IMG/VR virus record: IMGVR_UViG_3300034106_004723
Span: 1 to 27,612 of that record
Length of the DNA: 27,612 nucleotides
Strand: one strand, 5' to 3'
From: a virus
How positions within the stretch are numbered: the stretch's first letter is position 1; every line of letters begins with the position of its first letter. The position numbers and the translations under genes were made by a program. Under the pieces are notes generated by a model. That model was given only the letters and a program-made list of their open reading frames with translations, made no database searches and was not told the DNA's origin. Below, piece by piece: positions 7,960 through 16,276 of this stretch.

Positions 7960-10900
7960 TTAAATATATACTACCTTACTAAATCCATTTTCTTTTTTTA
8001 TTTCGATTTGTTCATCTACCATATCTCGCATTTGATCCAAATGACTAATTACCCAAATAAAATCAAATTGATGTTTCAAATAACTAAACAATGCTCCCAT
8101 TTGACCCAAATGATCACTATCAGCACAACCAAATCCTTCATCAATACAAATGATATTTGGTCTTGGTAAATTGCTAATATTGATTAATGCTACTCTGATG
8201 GCCAAACCACTGACGAACTTCTCCATACCACTAGCCATTTCTAATGGCCAACGTTTATCATCATAAACAATGTTAGTCATAATGTTCTTGCCGTCTGTCT
8301 GAAGAGTGATGGTAAATTCAACAAGTTGTTGTAGAATATTATTTACCTCTTTTTCAATTTCAGGCAATGTTTTGGTGATGATTTCATATGGAATACCGTC
8401 TCGACTAATAATATTAGTATACAACTTATAAGCCTCGTATGAAGCTTCAAGTTCTTTAACTTTATTTAGTTGTTCCGTAGTATTTTTATATTGCAATTCC
8501 AACTTACCCTTTTCAGTGGAAGAGTTAAATAATTTATTATTGACTAATTTAATTTCCGATTCAATATTTTTAACAATAGTTTTCACTTCATTAACACTAA
8601 CGAGTAGTTTGGAATTATTTTCAATAATATCCTTGTTCTTATAAAAAGTTTCAATGTTTTGAATTACCCCATTCAAATCATTTTGCAATCGGATCTTGAA
8701 ATTTTCATCACGTAATATTGCCGTAGATAAAACTTCCTTGGTCTTTTCTAATTTAACTTTTTCGGCATCTACACGTTGACATTCCTTATAACGAGATTCA
8801 ATATCTCCAAATGAATCCAACTTAGATTTGATGACATTAAATTCTTCTACTAAGATTTTGCCCTTGTTTTTATCAAGTTCAAGTTCTTCCTTAGTTTTAA
8901 TAGCATCTTTTACGAATACGTTATTTACGCAGTACGTGCAATTAGGATCATACTTGTGTTCCTCTAACTTTTTCAACTTATCAATTTTATTCTTAACTAC
9001 TACCTTAAGTTTTTCTATTTCAGAAGACTTTTTAGATTCGTTATCTTTACAGATTTTATATTGATCATAATCACTTTCTATATTTTCACAACTCTTCAAA
9101 GAAGAAGATAAATCTGAAAGTTGAGTTTCAATTGATGAAAACTTAGTTTTCTTCTGGTTTATATCAGTTTCAAATGTATTGATCTTAGATTCCAACTGTG
9201 TCTTTTCAGATTCTAACTTGGTTATATCAAAATCAAAATTAGCTGTTTTAATGATATTATTAGACAACTCTAGAAGCTTATTATTCTGATCTTCTTTCTT
9301 GACCTCTAAATCTTTAATATCACAATTATACTGTGATATATTTTTATTATTTAGATCAATGCTACCAGAAACATTTTGTAAATCTTCAATTAAACTATCT
9401 TTGCTTATATTCTTAAGTAGTGTATTTGTTTCCTTAAACTTATCATTTGCAATAGTGTATAATTGATCAAATACAGTTAGACCCATAAATTGACACAATA
9501 AGTCTTTACGTTCAGTCTGACCCAAATCAATAAATGATCCAGTTTTACTATTTTGAATACTTAATACTGTAAGAATAAAGTCTTCATATGTACCAACATA
9601 ATCTCTGATAATATCGTTGGTACTACGACGAGCTTCACCATTCAATGGTACTTCATTGCCATTTTCAATTTTATAAAACTTGACATCTACTTTGACATTT
9701 CCTTTCTTGTCTGCTTTACCTTCACGCTCAATAAAATAATCAACTCCATTTACCTCAAAATTAAACTTACAACGAAAGCTCATTTTTTGAGTATTAAGCA
9801 CGTGTGATGCTTTGTAACCCTTACTGAACTTATCAAAAACACAGAATGCAAGCGCATCCATAATGCTTGATTTACCACTAGCATTTGGTGCAAAAAGTCC
9901 GATAGTGCCGTTTAGTTTAGCAAAATCTATTATATTGCCTTCGCCATAACTAAACATATTGTCGAATTCAAATTTCTTTGGTTTCCAACGAATATTCTTT
10001 GGAGCTTTATCTTTTGGTATTTCTTTATTAATGGTCTTATTTAGATCCTTGACCATTTCTATTAGATTCTTATCTACATTTTTTGATAACAATGTGTCTT
10101 CTACCAATTTGTTTTGGTAGTCAACATCAAAAATGTTATGTACATCAAACACTTTTCCAGAGTTCAAAATTGTATCTTTTGATACATCGTCGGCACGAAC
10201 ATAGGTGGTTTCGATTAACGTAGATTTGGTTTTGATGTCATTTAAAATCTCCTTTACTTGTGAAGGAATGGACTCACGACAGATAACACGTAGTGTGGAT
10301 TTCTTTGGGATGTTAGAAATATCCGTAATCAACTGACCCTTGTCAACTTCCACCGTATAATACCCATATTCATTTACTAGTTCGTAGTGTTTGAATAATT
10401 TACGTTTCAAGTCCCACATAATGAAACCGTGGCCTTTAAGCTCTTCACCGTGGTTTTGTTGAATCATCGATCCCGCATATACAACAACTGGCAAAGATTC
10501 ATTGTCATCATATTCTTGTAGAATTTGATGTTTGTGAATATCACCAAGCATAGCAATGTGATGTCCATCAAAAGTTTCATTGGTTACAGATCGGCTACTA
10601 ACAGTATACCCAACATCAGTAACAGCATTATATACTGGTCCGTGAAACAAAGCAATGTGATGGTCTGTTTCATCACGATATTTCGATGGGATATTTTCGT
10701 ACTTAATGTATTTTTCAGGGACATCCCAATCAAAAACACTAAAGTTATTAAACAAAATATTTTCATATCTATAAACATCTGTATTTCTGAGATAAAATAG
10801 ATTAGGGTGATTCAAAGCATCCACAATTGGTGTAATACAATCTAATCTAGATTTATTAGCCAATGTAGCATCGTGATTGCCAGCCGTTAAAATAACAGGA

Positions 10901-11151
10901 ACTCTATCTGCGCAATTTTTTAGAAAATCACTTCCAATTTTAACACATTCAGGACTTAAATCGGATTTATTATGAAACAAATCACCGGCTATAACCAAGA
11001 TAGCATCCAGTGTTTTTGCTTTATCAAGGGCTTTATAAAGCTTTTCAAAAACCAAAGTATATTCGTCATGACGTTTTGTTAAACGAATATGAATATCCGC
11101 AATATGCACCACCGAATTAATTTTTTTATCTGTATTTTTTAATACAATCAT
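7960..11151 (-). CDS. sbcDC: SbcD-SbcC (Mre11-Rad50; gp47-gp46) single-chain fusion nuclease/ATPase
   Basis: One uninterrupted 1063-residue frame carries both subunits of the SbcCD/Mre11-Rad50 complex, which processes DNA ends for recombination and recombination-dependent replication. Residues 1 to about 345 are the metallophosphatase: ADIHIR (18-23), AGDLFH (55-60), TAGNHD (89-94), LFHGP (168-172) and GDIHKHQ (203-209) supply the two-metal ligands. A linker of about 40 residues follows. Residues about 388-1063 are the ABC-type ATPase: Walker A APNASGKSS (421-429, alanines where two glycines are usual), Q-loop SIQN near 531-534, two long coiled-coil arms (about 570-735 and 745-915) joined by a zinc hook CTYC (738-741), signature ASGMEKF (973-979), Walker B NIICIDEGFG (999-1008) and H-loop ISHLDQ (1035-1040). 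T4 makes these as separate proteins of 339 (gp47) and 560 (gp46) residues. The gene overlaps the primase stop as ATGA, so the two are co-translated. All catalytic motifs are present, so I expect an active enzyme. Confidence 0.95.
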   Translation of the reverse strand: MIVLKNTDKKINSVVHIADIHIRLTKRHDEYTLVFEKLYKALDKAKTLDAILVIAGDLFHNKSDLSPECVKIGSDFLKNCADRVPVILTAGNHDATLANKSRLDCITPIVDALNHPNLFYLRNTDVYRYENILFNNFSVFDWDVPEKYIKYENIPSKYRDETDHHIALFHGPVYNAVTDVGYTVSSRSVTNETFDGHHIAMLGDIHKHQILQEYDDNESLPVVVYAGSMIQQNHGEELKGHGFIMWDLKRKLFKHYELVNEYGYYTVEVDKGQLITDISNIPKKSTLRVICRESIPSQVKEILNDIKTKSTLIETTYVRADDVSKDTILNSGKVFDVHNIFDVDYQNKLVEDTLLSKNVDKNLIEMVKDLNKTINKEIPKDKAPKNIRWKPKKFEFDNMFSYGEGNIIDFAKLNGTIGLFAPNASGKSSIMDALAFCVFDKFSKGYKASHVLNTQKMSFRCKFNFEVNGVDYFIEREGKADKKGNVKVDVKFYKIENGNEVPLNGEARRSTNDIIRDYVGTYEDFILTVLSIQNSKTGSFIDLGQTERKDLLCQFMGLTVFDQLYTIANDKFKETNTLLKNISKDSLIEDLQNVSGSIDLNNKNISQYNCDIKDLEVKKEDQNNKLLELSNNIIKTANFDFDITKLESEKTQLESKINTFETDINQKKTKFSSIETQLSDLSSSLKSCENIESDYDQYKICKDNESKKSSEIEKLKVVVKNKIDKLKKLEEHKYDPNCTYCVNNVFVKDAIKTKEELELDKNKGKILVEEFNVIKSKLDSFGDIESRYKECQRVDAEKVKLEKTKEVLSTAILRDENFKIRLQNDLNGVIQNIETFYKNKDIIENNSKLLVSVNEVKTIVKNIESEIKLVNNKLFNSSTEKGKLELQYKNTTEQLNKVKELEASYEAYKLYTNIISRDGIPYEIITKTLPEIEKEVNNILQQLVEFTITLQTDGKNIMTNIVYDDKRWPLEMASGMEKFVSGLAIRVALINISNLPRPNIICIDEGFGCADSDHLGQMGALFSYLKHQFDFIWVISHLDQMRDMVDEQIEIKKENGFSKVVYI

Positions 11152-12059
11152 AATTTAACTGTTAATTTTAACTTATACAACAAGCTTTCATCCATTCTAA
11201 CACAACTATCTATGGTTTGCCAAGTTTTTTTATGACCCAATTCATTTGGATCTTTGCCGTCAAGTCTTACCAAATATGTAGTTATATCATTTGCAATTAA
11301 AAATTCACAAATTTTCAAACTTGATGCCAATGCATCGTTGTCCAACAAAACATTTACTCTGGGTGGTTTGTTTTCTACCAATTTTAGTTTGAGTGATTTA
11401 GATAAAGTTTTGCCAAACAAAGGAATAACATTATACTTTACAGACATAGCATCAAACACACCTTCTACCAAAGTTACTGGTTGATTAAAATCTGTATATA
11501 GTTCAAATCCTATAATATCTTTGCTACCATCACACAATCTATATTTAAGATATCCGTCGTAAAACGATCTACCACAGTAAAAGTTGAGCTTTCCTTGACA
11601 ATCATATGACGGCACAATGATTCTATTGATAAAATTTCCACTGGTACAATACCCAATGTTATATCTAACTATATCTAAAGTAGATATATTACGGTTTAAA
11701 CAGTAACTCAATGCGTGTTTATACTCAATATCATTATTTGGTTTACACAAAGGTTTAAACTCTTCAGGCAAACTTAATATCTTTTTTTCTTCTTTTACTA
11801 CAACATTGGTTCGTTTGGGTCCATCTTTACACAGAATGTCATAATATTCTTTAGGAGCCTTTATCTTTTTTAATAGACTATGAAAACTTTTGCCACTAAA
11901 CCCACATACCCAACATTGGTAAAATCCAGTTTTTGTATTGATGTTTAACTTACGTTTGTGATGACTGCAACTGGGACAAAAAACAAGAATTTCTTCACCG
12001 CCTTTTTGGATGTGAATTTTTTGCTTAAATAATCTTGATAATGTGTCAACTACAGTCAT
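11148..12059 (-). CDS. DnaG-type DNA primase (zinc-binding and Toprim domains)
   Basis: 303 residues. The N-terminal zinc ribbon has C28/C31 and C49/C52 (CPSC then CWVC, X17 between), the template-recognition module of DnaG and T4 gp61. Residues about 110-185 match the basic part of the catalytic core, with NRIIVPSYDCQGKLNFYCGR at 145-164. The Toprim fold follows, with TLVEGVFDAM (196-205; E199, D203) and LLDNDA (238-243; D240, D242), which bind the catalytic metals, and DGKDPNEL at 267-274. It should make RNA primers for lagging-strand synthesis. No helicase domain is fused to it, and no separate helicase is in the window. It overlaps SbcDC downstream and lies 29 bases after the RuvC-like gene. 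Length is close to T4 gp61 (342), but the NRI...G...GR segment reads more like DnaG. Primase identity is strong. Confidence 0.9.
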   Translation of the reverse strand: MTVVDTLSRLFKQKIHIQKGGEEILVFCPSCSHHKRKLNINTKTGFYQCWVCGFSGKSFHSLLKKIKAPKEYYDILCKDGPKRTNVVVKEEKKILSLPEEFKPLCKPNNDIEYKHALSYCLNRNISTLDIVRYNIGYCTSGNFINRIIVPSYDCQGKLNFYCGRSFYDGYLKYRLCDGSKDIIGFELYTDFNQPVTLVEGVFDAMSVKYNVIPLFGKTLSKSLKLKLVENKPPRVNVLLDNDALASSLKICEFLIANDITTYLVRLDGKDPNELGHKKTWQTIDSCVRMDESLLYKLKLTVKL

Positions 12060-12088
12060 TTAGATTAGTATAACACCTAAATTTGAAA

Positions 12089-12601
12089 TCACAACTTTTT
12101 ATATAATGAGCAGACTATACCATCGTACATATCACCGTTTCTTTCGTCCCAATTACCTTTTTTATTAAGAACCGCAAACTTAACTACATCTGGACAAAGT
12201 GATTCTAATTCTGATTTTACAAAATCTTTTGATTTTACACCTTTAATTCTACATTTGCCAAACAACTGTTTGCGCATAGTGTTAACTGATAATAACTCTA
12301 CCTTGACCTTGAAGTGTTCTTCAATAATATATGCAAAGACAGCATTATGTCTGGCTAATGTAATGATGACTTGTTGACTGGTAAATCCACCCGCAAATCC
12401 GCTTAAAGCGGCTTCTAAGTTAATAGTAGCGACATCTTTGATTAAAGGATTTTTTTCCAATTCTGATATAACAAAAAAGGTTTTTTCTTTAGTAGTTTCG
12501 AGTTTTTTTGTGTCAATATAACCAGCGTCCAAGACTTTTCCGTCTCTACTAAACGCCCAACCTGTAACTGATGTGGATGAATCTAAACCTAATATAACCA
12601 T
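12089..12601 (-). CDS. ruvC: RuvC-like Holliday junction resolvase
   Basis: 170 residues, the usual RuvC size. The RNase H-like acidic catalytic set is visible: D7 in ILGLDSSTSVTGWA (3-16), E63 in TINLEAALSG (59-68), and D157/D160 near the end in GDMYDGIV. The stretch SQQVIITLARHNAVFAYI (75-92) corresponds to the helix after the second acid, and VNTMRKQLFGK (106-116) to the substrate-binding part. It should cut four-way junctions and branched DNA before packaging, a role filled in T4 by the unrelated gp49 (endonuclease VII). It lies between a 102-residue orphan and the primase in one operon. The start codon has no Shine-Dalgarno site. Other RuvC-like nucleases exist in phages, so junction specificity is inferred. 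Confidence 0.88.
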   Translation of the reverse strand: MVILGLDSSTSVTGWAFSRDGKVLDAGYIDTKKLETTKEKTFFVISELEKNPLIKDVATINLEAALSGFAGGFTSQQVIITLARHNAVFAYIIEEHFKVKVELLSVNTMRKQLFGKCRIKGVKSKDFVKSELESLCPDVVKFAVLNKKGNWDERNGDMYDGIVCSLYKKL

Positions 12602-12613
12602 TTAAAATACATA

Positions 12614-12922
12614 TCAACGAAAATATCGTTTCGTATTAAATCCTGGCAAAGTGTCGGAGTAATTCAACGCTTCTGTATTAAAATTTGCTTCTTGATTGTC
12701 GATTGATGTAAGAAATCCTGGATTAACTGTATATTTGCGAGATTTTTGTGAATAACCCATTTCTCCTTGTAGTCCATCTAACATAGTACCTCCAGGTATA
12801 AATCTTGTAGCTTTATATGCATTAAACGCACCGCCAGCTTTTTGTTTGGCTAGAAATCTAGCTTCTAAGCTTGTCTTTAATGATTCACGGTCTATTACTT
12901 TTGCGTCTGGTGATGTTGCCAT
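12614..12922 (-). CDS. Hypothetical 102-residue protein
   Basis: I do not recognise this protein. It is soluble, with no signal peptide, membrane segment or cysteine. Residues 1-35 look helical and charged (DRESLKTSLEARFLAKQKAG). The rest is rich in Gly, Asn and aromatic residues, with the short segments TRFIPGGTMLDG (39-50) and NYSDTLPGFNTKRYF near the end. It stands exactly where the tail block stops and the replication block starts, 29 bases after the FG-GAP protein and 12 before RuvC. The low-complexity C-terminal half suits a small virion component better than an enzyme. Codon use resembles its neighbours, and the frame is clean, with MATSPD as start. Confidence 0.6.
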   Translation of the reverse strand: MATSPDAKVIDRESLKTSLEARFLAKQKAGGAFNAYKATRFIPGGTMLDGLQGEMGYSQKSRKYTVNPGFLTSIDNQEANFNTEALNYSDTLPGFNTKRYFR

Positions 12923-12951
12923 ATGTTTGTTCTATTTTATAATAAATATAA

Positions 12952-15528
12952 TTAAGTGTCCCATTTAACAGAAATATTTATTGGAATTTCCCCAGTATTT
13001 TTAATTGGTTGTGCCAATTTAGCAACCGCAACCAAATCACATCCACTATACAATCCCACAGTTGTTATGTACGGTGCCAAATAAGATCCAGTTGGATCTA
13101 TAGAAGAACTATATTGATACTTGAAAAAGTCTTGTTTTACGTAATTTTTAATTGACTTGCCTGTTTGATTATCTAAAAATCTAATAATGTCGTCGTAATT
13201 ATTACGATTGCTTAGTGTATTCAAAAAAGACTTGTAGTTTGTGAAATTCAACTTATTGATGAAATATTTCCACATCATTTTACCATCGTAAATGTCTACT
13301 TTTCCATCGTTATCAACGTCTAGATTTTTCTCAGCCAATATGTTTTTCAATTCAGGAGTTAACAAATTGGTATTATAGTTTAAATATGATGATGTATAAA
13401 ATCCAAAAATATTTTGTTCAACGTCATTTGAAATCATATTTAAATACCATTTTTCAGAACCTGGTGACACATTTTTGTAGTTTATATATCTTAAAATTAT
13501 ATCCAAATTTTCAAAGTTAAAATTGCTCTTATTAATTACACAATAATTTATAAGCGATGAAGTTGTAGCAGTTGGATTCGTTGATATATTAAACTCTCCT
13601 GGCAATATAGTACACACATATTGTTTTTCGTAAGTGGTTATGAGTGTCTTATAATCCATATACAACGATGAATAATCTGGATCTATAGGATCTCTTGTCA
13701 ACAAATTCAAAACGCTACCTGTATTGTTAATTACCAAACTATTATTGTTATAAAATATATTGCCTACAGGATAATTTGTTTTCAAATCTAAGCTGTCATA
13801 AATATAAGCTTTACCAACGATGTCTGAATATGAATCAGATTCCATTTGTAGTGCAATTTTTGTAACGACACTGCCACTTCCATATACTGTATCCTCTATT
13901 TGAAAATATACAACATCGGATGTTTCAGTGCAATTTTCTGGGCTGAATGAAGATGTATTTACATAACTAGGATCATCATAACTTCCAGACTCAGTTATTA
14001 AAGGAACACTTAAATACAAATCTTCATTTAGTGGAATAGGAGACCCCACCACTAAATTAGGATCTGATAAAGCAACGGAGTATCCAAAAGCACTAAATGG
14101 TTTATTGTACTCTTTTCTTTTAGCAATTGGATCTGTAGTAATTTGAGTTACGATTGAATTACTTACATTATAATACAAACATTGTCCACAATAACTTGAT
14201 TCACCGTAATCATTTACATCATAAAACTTATCATAGTATTTGATTGAGCTAGATATATAAAGAGAACTGAATGGAAAATATGGTTTGGGAGATCCAATCA
14301 ATACTTTATTATTGTGTGTAGAAACTGAATAACCCATCATATTATCTTTGAAGGTTATTTCATCACCATAAATCTTTTTAATAAACAAATATTGATTTGA
14401 TCCTGTTGGACACAAACCATTTTCGTAAATATAAGTTGCACCTCTTTGTCTTAAAACATTAGATCCTGAATATTCGTAGTATAAAAGATCATTTGGTGAT
14501 CCTATTGCTAATACGTTTTTATGTAAAGATACAGAATATCCGAATCTGTTATTTTTCTGTGCAGCAGATAAACTTCCTGAAGGATATAAATCAAATTCAA
14601 ATCCTTCCAACTTTAAGTATTCAGATCCTGTTATGTTTTGAAACCTTTGTGAAATTCTCCATCCACCTGATCCAGATGTGAATAAAAACACTTTACTAGC
14701 TGACACTTGATTACATCCGACCACCAATTTATCTTCAGCATATTTGTCTATACAAACACTAAATCCAAATGAAGATTGATATGGATCAGATACAACACTG
14801 CTGCTTAGTTTTTGTACCAAATTATAACTGTTGTTTACATTCTTAAAAACATAAACACATCCTCGGCCGTTATTATAACCTGGAGCACCAACCGCTAAAT
14901 AATTATTTGATATACTGACTGATTTACCAAACTGTATATTGCTTGACGATGTTAAATAAGCGATAGGCGTTGAACTTATTTCGTATGTACTTGTAGATTC
15001 TTTTGTATATTCTGTGGATTTTGACTGGATGCTTCCACTTTCATATACATAGTTGGGATCTATTTCGTATATGTTTACTTGGTTTTGAGTAAAAAAGTTT
15101 CTGTTGTCTATACTCTGTGTAAAAGAAACATCGCTTGCTGCTAGAAAATAATCACATACATCAAGTGCTTCGCCGTATTTGCTTTGATAAACAAACTTTG
15201 TGGAGTTTTCAATTGTTAAATAACTACAAGATGCATCTGTATTTGGCAAACTACCACTATTAGCAATTAAAGAACTTGTATTAACTGTACTGCTACTTTG
15301 TTCGGTGTAATATGGTGTTAGTAAATTTTCATTTTCATTAAACAAAGTTTTTATTACTTCATAATTTGATTGAAACTGATTTTTACGAATCAAAAATATT
15401 TGTCCTCTACGAGAAAATCCTTCCGCATATTGCCAATTTTTAGTTGGTGGATTTCCTATTGCTATTATGTTACCATTCGTAGCAACAGAGGTACCATATC
15501 TTTCGTTATATATGTTAATTAAACTCAT
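12952..15528 (-). CDS. FG-GAP beta-propeller tail/appendage protein with EF-hand (dockerin-like) loop
   Basis: 858 residues. Seven copies of an FG-GAP type motif ([YF]G.SV....N.LA[IV]G.P) begin near residues 11, 118, 200, 254, 329, 399 and 481; the clearest are FGKSVSISNNYLAVGAP (200-216), FGYSVSLHKNVLAIGSP (329-345) and FGYSVALSDPNLVVGSP (481-497). Seven repeats predict an integrin-alpha-like seven-bladed propeller, a fold that binds proteins or sugars. Residues 737-748 are a canonical EF-hand loop (D737, D739, D741, G742, D745, D748) in a dockerin-like context, so calcium binding is likely. The C-terminus (about 818-858) is homologous to that of the 372-residue protein two genes upstream, pointing to a common docking module. 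With this position among baseplate genes, a side fibre or host-recognition appendage is the best guess. There is no signal peptide. The fold is well supported; the role is inferred. Confidence 0.75.
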   Translation of the reverse strand: MSLINIYNERYGTSVATNGNIIAIGNPPTKNWQYAEGFSRRGQIFLIRKNQFQSNYEVIKTLFNENENLLTPYYTEQSSSTVNTSSLIANSGSLPNTDASCSYLTIENSTKFVYQSKYGEALDVCDYFLAASDVSFTQSIDNRNFFTQNQVNIYEIDPNYVYESGSIQSKSTEYTKESTSTYEISSTPIAYLTSSSNIQFGKSVSISNNYLAVGAPGYNNGRGCVYVFKNVNNSYNLVQKLSSSVVSDPYQSSFGFSVCIDKYAEDKLVVGCNQVSASKVFLFTSGSGGWRISQRFQNITGSEYLKLEGFEFDLYPSGSLSAAQKNNRFGYSVSLHKNVLAIGSPNDLLYYEYSGSNVLRQRGATYIYENGLCPTGSNQYLFIKKIYGDEITFKDNMMGYSVSTHNNKVLIGSPKPYFPFSSLYISSSIKYYDKFYDVNDYGESSYCGQCLYYNVSNSIVTQITTDPIAKRKEYNKPFSAFGYSVALSDPNLVVGSPIPLNEDLYLSVPLITESGSYDDPSYVNTSSFSPENCTETSDVVYFQIEDTVYGSGSVVTKIALQMESDSYSDIVGKAYIYDSLDLKTNYPVGNIFYNNNSLVINNTGSVLNLLTRDPIDPDYSSLYMDYKTLITTYEKQYVCTILPGEFNISTNPTATTSSLINYCVINKSNFNFENLDIILRYINYKNVSPGSEKWYLNMISNDVEQNIFGFYTSSYLNYNTNLLTPELKNILAEKNLDVDNDGKVDIYDGKMMWKYFINKLNFTNYKSFLNTLSNRNNYDDIIRFLDNQTGKSIKNYVKQDFFKYQYSSSIDPTGSYLAPYITTVGLYSGCDLVAVAKLAQPIKNTGEIPINISVKWDT

Positions 15529-15529
15529 A

Positions 15530-16228
15530 CTATGTATTCAATAAATAATAACCCAAACCATAAGTACCACGGTTTTCTACAGTATCTTTACTCCCAGTCG
15601 TAAATTCATAACTATTAATGTAATAAGTACCGCCTAGTATTAAGTTGTGATTTCCGTCATCTTCTATATTTGAAACTATATCGCCGGATTGATTGTATAT
15701 TACCACAGAATTTCTTTTTATGCCATCGCCTGTCTGAGAAACAGACAATTTATATAAAGAAAAATCATTTGTCAAATCTAGTTTAGTTCTTTGATTGTCG
15801 TAATCATCAAATCCAAAGATATTATAACTGTTATTATAGTCGTTATAATACATCTTATCTACGGTATTATAAACCTGACCTTTATACGTACCATTAACAT
15901 TTACAGGATTGACAACAGGATTCCATTTAGCACTTGAAGATGGATAGAAAACAGAACTGGAATTTACATATTTACCCACTGAAAAATCTATCTGGGAAGC
16001 TTCTTCAAATTGAGTCATCGCTAAATATATATCATCAAAATAAACACCTTCACAACTTCCAGATTTATTATTGTCACAAGAAAAATAGGATAGTTGTATT
16101 GGAAATACACTATCATCTGTGTCGTCTGTACCAGATAAAAGATTATTTAAAACGTTATTAAACGTCTTTTCTTTAGAAACAGTAAATCTAGTAACTAATA
16201 CGTCTTGAGTTTTAAAAAATTTGATCAT
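15530..16228 (-). CDS. Hypothetical tail/baseplate-associated protein (232 residues)
   Basis: I cannot place this in a named family. It is beta-rich, Ser/Asn/Asp/Tyr-rich and lacks membrane segments, like other phage tail accessory proteins. A Cys pair sits in a polar loop at about residues 51-59 (SCDNNKSGSC), perhaps a metal or disulfide site. The opening FFKTQDVLVTRF has the same pattern as the start of the next protein upstream (SKFNNDDIVVGRI), so both may share a short N-terminal docking segment. The C-terminal half contains SVVIYNQSGDIVSNI and GGTYYINSYEFTTGS. It lies one base from the propeller gene and 36 from the 372-residue gene, so it is surely made with them. A structural role is inferred from context only. 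Confidence 0.6.
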   Translation of the reverse strand: MIKFFKTQDVLVTRFTVSKEKTFNNVLNNLLSGTDDTDDSVFPIQLSYFSCDNNKSGSCEGVYFDDIYLAMTQFEEASQIDFSVGKYVNSSSVFYPSSSAKWNPVVNPVNVNGTYKGQVYNTVDKMYYNDYNNSYNIFGFDDYDNQRTKLDLTNDFSLYKLSVSQTGDGIKRNSVVIYNQSGDIVSNIEDDGNHNLILGGTYYINSYEFTTGSKDTVENRGTYGLGYYLLNT

Positions 16229-16259
16229 TCTATTATAAATAGAATAAAAACAAACTATT

Positions 16260-16276
16260 ATAGATTAGAAATCTAT
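16260..16276 (-). repeat. Short AT-rich hairpin overlapping the stop codon of the 372-residue gene
   Basis: On the minus strand ATAGATT and AATCTAT pair perfectly (7 bp, 3-base loop), spanning the TAA at 16267-16265, and a TTTGTTTTT stretch follows about five bases later. It resembles a weak intrinsic terminator or an RNA-end stabiliser. All but two pairs are A-T, so stability is low and it may be chance. Confidence 0.25.

Noticed and set aside
7131-8169. Plus-strand frames of 98 and 76 codons near the FkbM/SbcDC junction
   Set aside because: They overlap strongly supported minus-strand genes, and their translations are Phe/Ile/Lys-rich with no recognisable motifs.
8828-9064. Plus-strand frame rich in Leu and Ser resembling a membrane protein
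   Set aside because: It is the complement of the SbcC coiled-coil coding sequence; the Leu/Ser runs come from reversed Glu/Lys/Asp codons.
10525-10800. Frames on both strands inside the SbcD part (91 and 64 codons)
   Set aside because: They are shadows of the nuclease domain, whose motifs run through this stretch in the main frame.
11254-11484. Plus-strand frame of 76 codons
   Set aside because: It is antisense to the primase Toprim domain, with no independent support.
14493-16161. Plus-strand frames of 62 and 75 codons
   Set aside because: They are antisense to the FG-GAP and 232-residue genes and have low-complexity translations.
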